From the NCBI GenBank assembly GCA_003971905.1, contig RSEE01000013.1, positions 496,001 through 560,000 of the forward strand: a stretch of DNA of 64,000 bases, in the 5' to 3' direction. A program made the translations under genes and the position numbers. Positions 59,996 to 64,000 of this stretch are shown here, in pieces (within the stretch, counting starts at the first letter, position 1; each line of letters starts with the position of its first letter). Source of the DNA: Moniliella sp. 'wahieum' (lineage: Eukaryota > Basidiomycota > Moniliellomycetes > Moniliellales > Moniliellaceae). The notes beneath the pieces are model-generated. The model was not told the origin of the DNA. It saw only the letters and a list, made by a program, of their open reading frames with translations, and did no database searches.

Positions 59996-60235
59996 TGTTG
60001 GCCTAGGGAGCCGGACGGGCAGAAGGATGAGGAGAAGGTGATGGATTGGAGCCAGAGTTGGGTCTGGGTACAGAGGCATCTATATAGGAGGCTGGACTAG
60101 GCACAGGGACAGTGAGTCACACAGGAGAGAGTGCAGGGCACAGGGACAGTGACACGCAGGGACGTCAGCGTGGAAGCCGATGGAACCGAGGCGAACCTGG
60201 TCTACCGACTGGGAGCCAGAGGATCACAGTCAACA
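59996..60235 (+). repeat. Left 240-bp LTR-like direct repeat
   Basis: Identical to 61,152-61,391. Contains two GCACAGGGACAGTGA sub-repeats and a TATA-like box. Identity of the two copies suggests a recent insertion or gene conversion. Confidence 0.9.
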
Positions 60236-60954
60236 CCCCGCTGGCCAGGGAACCCGGAGACATCGGTTGTGGGATGAGCTCCTGCCAGTGGATGTAGAGA
60301 GGGGAGGACTTGAGTGGCAACCGGGACGAATGGCCTGGAGTTGTGCATGGCCACACGACTGGCCTACACCCCCGCTGTCCAGGATGACACCTGAACGAGC
60401 CGAGCGCTTGTGGTTGGTGTATTGTGCGACCGCCAGATGCTTGTAGAAGTCTTAGAAGTAAAAGTAGTAGGGGTTGGCCCCGAAGCGATTTGGTGGGCAA
60501 AAGTAAAAAGCACCAGTTATAGGTGTAGTGAAAGAAAATTGGAAACTTGGAGTAAATGCGGTCCAAGGTCGTTTGGCATCAAAATTGGATGCGTTTGGTA
60601 GTTGTTTGGTTCCGCATGCCTGGTGCCAGTGGGGTCCATTGGGCATGGGAAATGAACGGGCGCTATGCGTCAACCGTCTTGATCTGTTTGGGTTCTCTTT
60701 GTTGTTGAAAAAGAGGAGTGGAAGAAGTTGGGTGACCACCCCCCCCCATCCTTTCCCCAGGTGCCCCGGATGAATTGGCAATCCGGGCGTGTAGCCGTGG
60801 GTGGGGCACTTGATGAGCAGCCACCCCGCTTTCTGCGATTCGCCTGCGCCGTTTTGTCGTTGGAGGAATTTCGTCTCGTTGACGATACCCGACACGTTTT
60901 GTTCCGTCGTGTGTTGTCCCTAAAAATCATTGCCCATCTGTGGGGGACGAGTGT

Positions 60955-61034
60955 GCCGATTGTGGCGGTAGTATGCCGATTGTGGCGGTAGTATGCCGAT
61001 TGTGGCGGTAAGGTGCCGATTGTGGCGGTGGTGT
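60955..61034 (+). repeat. 20-bp tandem repeat x4
   Basis: Four copies of GCCGATTGTGGCGGTAGTAT, the last two with changes in the final bases, inside the LTR-flanked element. Confidence 0.9.
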
Positions 61035-61151
61035 TGTTGGGCGGGAGGACGGGTGTGTCTTGTGGGCTTGGCGGCTTAGCTTGGGCTTGTAGGCTTGGGG
61101 GTGGGCTTGCTTGAAGAGCGCTCCCCTTCCGGGGGGATCAGATTGTAGCTC

Positions 61152-61391
61152 TGTTGGCCTAGGGAGCCGGACGGGCAGAAGGATGAGGAGAAGGTGATGG
61201 ATTGGAGCCAGAGTTGGGTCTGGGTACAGAGGCATCTATATAGGAGGCTGGACTAGGCACAGGGACAGTGAGTCACACAGGAGAGAGTGCAGGGCACAGG
61301 GACAGTGACACGCAGGGACGTCAGCGTGGAAGCCGATGGAACCGAGGCGAACCTGGTCTACCGACTGGGAGCCAGAGGATCACAGTCAACA
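61152..61391 (+). repeat. Right 240-bp LTR-like direct repeat
   Basis: Base-for-base copy of 59,996-60,235. Its end abuts GTTCGGTTTAGACGTAGCG, the internal sequence of the dispersed repeat family. Confidence 0.9.
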
Positions 61392-61460
61392 GTTCGGTTT
61401 AGACGTAGCGTTCCCCCTGTCCCAGCCTTAAGCTCTGTCAATGATATGAATTCAAAAGGT
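61391..61460 (+). mobile_element. Dispersed-repeat 3' tail fragment
   Basis: Matches the last ~70 bp of the dispersed repeat (GTTTAGACGTAGCGTTCCCC through CCTTAAGCTCTGTCAATGATA). It begins exactly where the LTR ends, showing that the LTR-flanked element inserted into, or recombined with, this repeat. Confidence 0.85.
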
Positions 61461-61524
61461 ATATATATGTTGGACACACCCCCGTTTTTCAAAAAACAAT
61501 TTTTTATTTTTACGAGGAGGACCA

Positions 61525-61563
61525 CCGGGCCTACGGCCCGGTCGGCTGGGGCTTCGCCCCAGC
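61525..61563. repeat. Double GC hairpin
   Basis: Two perfect hairpins three bases apart: CCGGGCC-TAC-GGCCCGG (61,525-61,541) and GCTGGGGC-TTC-GCCCCAGC (61,545-61,563). They follow a T/A-rich stretch (61,480-61,515). This resembles the double-hairpin or GC-cluster elements of organelle genomes. Confidence 0.8.
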
Positions 61564-61573
61564 ATGGTGCTGC

Positions 61574-61712
61574 GTCGCCACCTTAGCCACCGTTCCCCCT
61601 TCGCCACCTTAGCCACCGTTCCCCCGTCGCCCCGGCCCACCATCGCCACCTTAGCCACCGGTCCCCTTCGCCACCTTAGCCACCGTTCCACCGTCGCTAC
61701 CGTTTCACGCTG
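61574..61712. repeat. CGCCACCTTAGCCACCG minisatellite
   Basis: At least four copies of GCCACCTTAGCCACCG with CCCCTTCGC-type spacers, ending in degenerate units (TCGCTACCGTTTCACG). Non-coding. Confidence 0.85.
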
Positions 61713-61800
61713 GAACCCTTCCACGCTGGAGAGGGCAAATAATATCACCGATACTCTGGCTGCGGGTGGCTGGGAACGTGTCACGGGGCAGCTGATGTAA

Positions 61801-62265
61801 AAAGTGCAGGCCAACCAACCGATTTTATTAGGGTGGTGCATGAGAGCACCGCAACCCCCTTGGAACGCCGGGAGAAGGAGCTGCTTCGGATGCTTGAACA
61901 AGCAGAATGCGACAAGAACGCCAAGTACCAGGGACGCACTCAAGAGCCGTTTTTCCCCCTGGTTTGACGACGCGAGGATACTACGGCACCAAGACAGCGG
62001 GCAAGTTGTTCGCGCATTGGAAGGAGTTGGCTACTAAGTCTCAGTGGAAATGGTTCCTCGCTCGGATGTCAACCACGTTCCTCCGTGTCCACACGCGCTT
62101 CCTAGGGTACGGGACCGGATGGCGTGAGCCGGAGGGTCCTGATATCCTGGCGATCCCCCTGGTCCCTTGACCCTGGTGGCGCCCCCAAGTAACCCCCGCA
62201 AGATGAACGGTTAGGTTTAGACGTAGCGTTCCCCCTGTCCCAGCCTTAAGCTCTGTCAATGAAAT
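61801..62265 (+). mobile_element. Best-preserved copy of dispersed repeat family
   Basis: Carries a near-continuous coding frame: VVHESTATPLERREKELLR, then NAKYQGRTQEPVFPPG (after one added base), then YYGTKTAGKLFAHWKELATK, WFLARMSTTFLRVHTRFLG and GTGWREPEGPDILAIPLVP, stop near 62,170. The 3' part ends CCTTAAGCTCTGTCAATGA at 62,262. Shares this structure with copies at 3.8, 15.8 and 51.8-52.5 kb. I do not recognise the encoded protein as any standard transposase or reverse transcriptase. Confidence 0.7.
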
Positions 62266-62936
62266 GGACGTGACCTAGAGATTGCTCTCTCTTTTCATCA
62301 AGAGAGGATGGGATGGATGAGAACAGAGTCTGAAACGGCATTCTGCTTCGCAAGCCACGAAACCGAAACCAGAAGGAAGTCAAAACAAGGAGAAAACTCG
62401 AGAAACACGGACGAAAGTGGGGGAAAGGGAAAGGGAAAGGGAAAGGGAAAGGGAAAGGAAGAAGAATGGATATGTTTTTTTTGTTGGGTGTATTGATAGT
62501 GTGGATGATACCAAAAGTTCTCTTATCTTTCTTCGTCCCACAAACGCGGGGTACCTTGTAATCGGAGGGGGGATCATCTTCGCCTCCCGATTGTTGTGGT
62601 GTTGATCAAAATGGAAATGATAATGATAATGGAAAGCTTCAATTGAGCTAAGACTGGGTGGATCGTATCAATCATCTCATCATCGGGCGCGAGAGAATCC
62701 CCGTAATATAATGCTTGGGATCTCACTCTTGCCTTTTTGTGGTGATGAGTTGACAGAGAGACTGATCTCATCCCGTCTCATCTCGAATTCTTGTCTTGTC
62801 GGTTTTCAATATGTTTTCAATAGAGATGTGATGTGGATACCAATGGTGGTAAACACACAAGGTGAAAGGTCACCTTCAATGGGCTCGTTCTCCGTTTGCC
62901 CCTTGTCTTCCGCGTAGGTGGAGGAGGACCAGTGGT
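62266..62936. other. Intergenic with GGGAAA microsatellite
   Basis: No gene. A GGGAAA hexamer repeat lies at 62,419-62,456. The remainder is AT-rich (TGATAATGATAATGG near 62,617), the 3' flank of the right-edge gene. Confidence 0.6.
62419..62456. repeat. GGGAAA hexamer microsatellite
   Basis: Six to seven copies of GGGAAA; same unit as the copy near 5,276-5,320. Confidence 0.9.
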
Positions 62937-64000
62937 TCAAAAGTGCTCTTCGTGGTCCGAGCCAGAACCAGAACTTTCGTCGCTACTGCTTTCCGTCTCG
63001 GCAACCTCATCAGCATACGGGTCAAACTTGCTCCATCGCCCCCGCGTTGGCGAATAGGCAGCTCCTTTGCCTGTGGGCGGGCACAAGCGCTCGTGCAAGC
63101 GCACAAAGTGGTCTTCAATGGGCATAGACTTGTTCCGGGGCCAAAGTTCCACCACCCGATCCAAATGGGCCTGCTCCAGCAGCTCATCGACAAACTGCTC
63201 CATCGAATGGTACCGTGTGCTACCTGCGAGATGGGTAAACAGTTTGTACAGGAACGGTACAGTTGACGTGTTCCGTTGTGCCCTCCGTTGGTCCTGCAAG
63301 ATGCGCACCAGCAGCGCATACTTGCCCCGGACACGAACGTCGTGGAGGTAAAAGGATTTATCACCTTGCTTTTTCCATAGACCCGTGTGGTAGTGCGTCC
63401 AACGATAATCTTGGCTCAGCTGGAATCCGCCGCGGTCCACTTTGCGCCACCCATCTTGGTCCGTGCGTTCGGTACTGGAGCGGGAGGGCATCTCATCCTT
63501 GGAGGACGTGTCTAGTGGTTCACTGGACGGGCAAATCCCCTTCATGGCCAGGACAATAGAGTGATTGTCCACCACTTCAATCCATTCCGTACCGGGGTAA
63601 GGACCGCCACCCAGCCGGACCAGTCCCAAGTCAGCTGCCGCACTGGCATAGTCGGCCCACCCGCCAAACCGGCACCAGCGTAAACCTTCTGGTACTGCGC
63701 CACAAGCGTCGTGGCCGTCCGAGAGCGAAGTTGCCTCGTTACCGACGCCTTCTTCATATTAATGCCCCGCCTTCCCAAAGACGTGTCCCGGGGCATGTCC
63801 AACAGCACCTGAATCAACGGGATAAAGTACATCTGGTAGTTATTGCTCTTTTCGTTTTCTTTTCCTGGGACTTCTTCAGCGGGGCAAAGTACTGCTGCAA
63901 CCCCGTTTCGTCGTCCAAAGCAGGACGCCCAGCAGGCGACTTGATACCAGTCGGAACCTTCGGCACCACTGCGGGGGCGCTAAGGTCCGAGGCGCGGCTG
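62937..64000 (-). CDS. Unidentified protein, C-terminal part, runs off window
   Basis: Continuous coding-type sequence from the right edge to a TGA at 62,937-62,939, so only the C-terminal ~355 residues are present. Two one-base breaks (A run at 63,848-63,851, giving KKTKKSNNYQMYFIPLIQVL; AAA at 63,666-63,668, giving GAGFGGWADYASAAADLG). Visible parts: LDDETGLQQYFAPLKK, the ASAAADLGLVRLGGGPYP and EWIEVVDNHS block, a Trp-rich middle (YRWTHYHTGLWKKQGDKSFY), LYKLFTHLAGSTRYHSMEQF and a Ser/Glu/Asp tail (ETESSSDESSGSGSDHEEHF). The ADLGLVRLGG...EWI pattern recalls OST-HTH/LOTUS-like winged helices of RNA-binding proteins, but this is a weak resemblance. Confidence 0.6.

Larger units (their letters stand above)
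59996..61391 (+). mobile_element. LTR-flanked non-autonomous element (TRIM-like)
   Basis: Two identical 240-bp direct repeats (59,996-60,235 and 61,152-61,391) flank 916 bp. Each repeat begins TGTTGG and ends CAACA, the TG...CA inverted ends expected of LTRs, and carries a TATA-like CTATATAGG about 80 bp in. The interior has no reverse transcriptase or gag, only short frames, plus four 20-bp tandem repeats. No target-site duplication is visible (CGGGC left, GTTCG right). The right end sits inside a dispersed-repeat copy. Calling it a TRIM is inference from structure; a tandem segmental duplication is the alternative. Confidence 0.6.

Noticed and set aside
1-64000. CRISPR arrays, bacterial operons, prophage
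   Set aside because: Intron-bearing eukaryotic genes and intron-containing tRNAs show this is a fungal nuclear sequence; no direct-repeat/spacer arrays are present.

Overview
This is a stretch of nuclear DNA from a filamentous or yeast-like basidiomycete. I favour Ustilaginomycotina (smut or Malassezia relatives) because the coding genes are long with few, short introns (43-177 nt where I can place them), and because the Snf7, PP2C and Flo8-type regulator sequences look basidiomycete-like. No species can be named from the sequence alone. The genes are ordinary eukaryotic housekeeping and signalling genes, separated by unusually long, repeat-filled intergenic stretches.

Layout: 1-6.2 kb is gene-poor repeat mosaic. 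6.6-8.4 kb (minus) holds a broken multi-pass membrane protein gene. 10.3-14.2 kb (minus) is a LisH, glutamine-rich Flo8/SomA-type transcription regulator. 20.9-22.5 kb (plus) is an NCS1 nucleobase permease. 23.8 kb is tRNA-Arg(ACG). 24.6-26.5 kb (minus) is a divergent MAP kinase. 30.3-31.8 kb (plus) is cyclase-associated protein (CAP/Srv2). 32.5-35.1 kb (plus) is a secreted glutaminase A. 37.8-42.2 kb (plus) is a GAF/histidine kinase/receiver hybrid sensor. 43.2-46.8 kb (minus) is EFR3. 48.3-50.0 kb (minus) is a Ptc2/3-type PP2C phosphatase. 53.4 kb is tRNA-Pro(AGG). 54.0-54.7 kb (minus) is SNF7. 55.2-56.3 kb (minus) is SWP1/ribophorin II. 57.5-59.1 kb (plus) is a rhomboid. 59.4-60.0 kb (minus) is a hotdog thioesterase whose 5' side runs into an LTR-like element at 60.0-61.4 kb. 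Repeat-family copies follow to 62.3 kb, and an unidentified protein gene runs off the right edge (minus).

Two window-wide patterns matter. First, nearly every long gene changes reading frame at one or more short homopolymers, and in almost every case adding one base (rarely two) restores an obviously conserved protein. I count about three dozen such sites and read them as long-read consensus errors, not pseudogenes, so the CDS coordinates given are whole-gene spans that include these frame breaks. Second, the intergenic DNA is built from arrays of palindromic hexamers (AAGCTT, AGATCT, ACGCGT, ATGCAT, ACATGT, ACCGGT, ACTAGT) in short tandem series, plus a dispersed repeat family with coding potential (copies near 3.8, 15.8, 51.8-52.5 and 61.4-62.3 kb). 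These, with the LTR-like element and a double GC hairpin beside it, are the least explained parts of the window.

Functionally the genes do not form a cluster. Several touch cell-surface signalling and trafficking (EFR3 for the plasma-membrane PI4-kinase, CAP for Ras/cAMP and actin, hybrid histidine kinase, MAPK, PP2C, Flo8-type regulator, Snf7), but this is a random sample of a fungal chromosome rather than a pathway locus.
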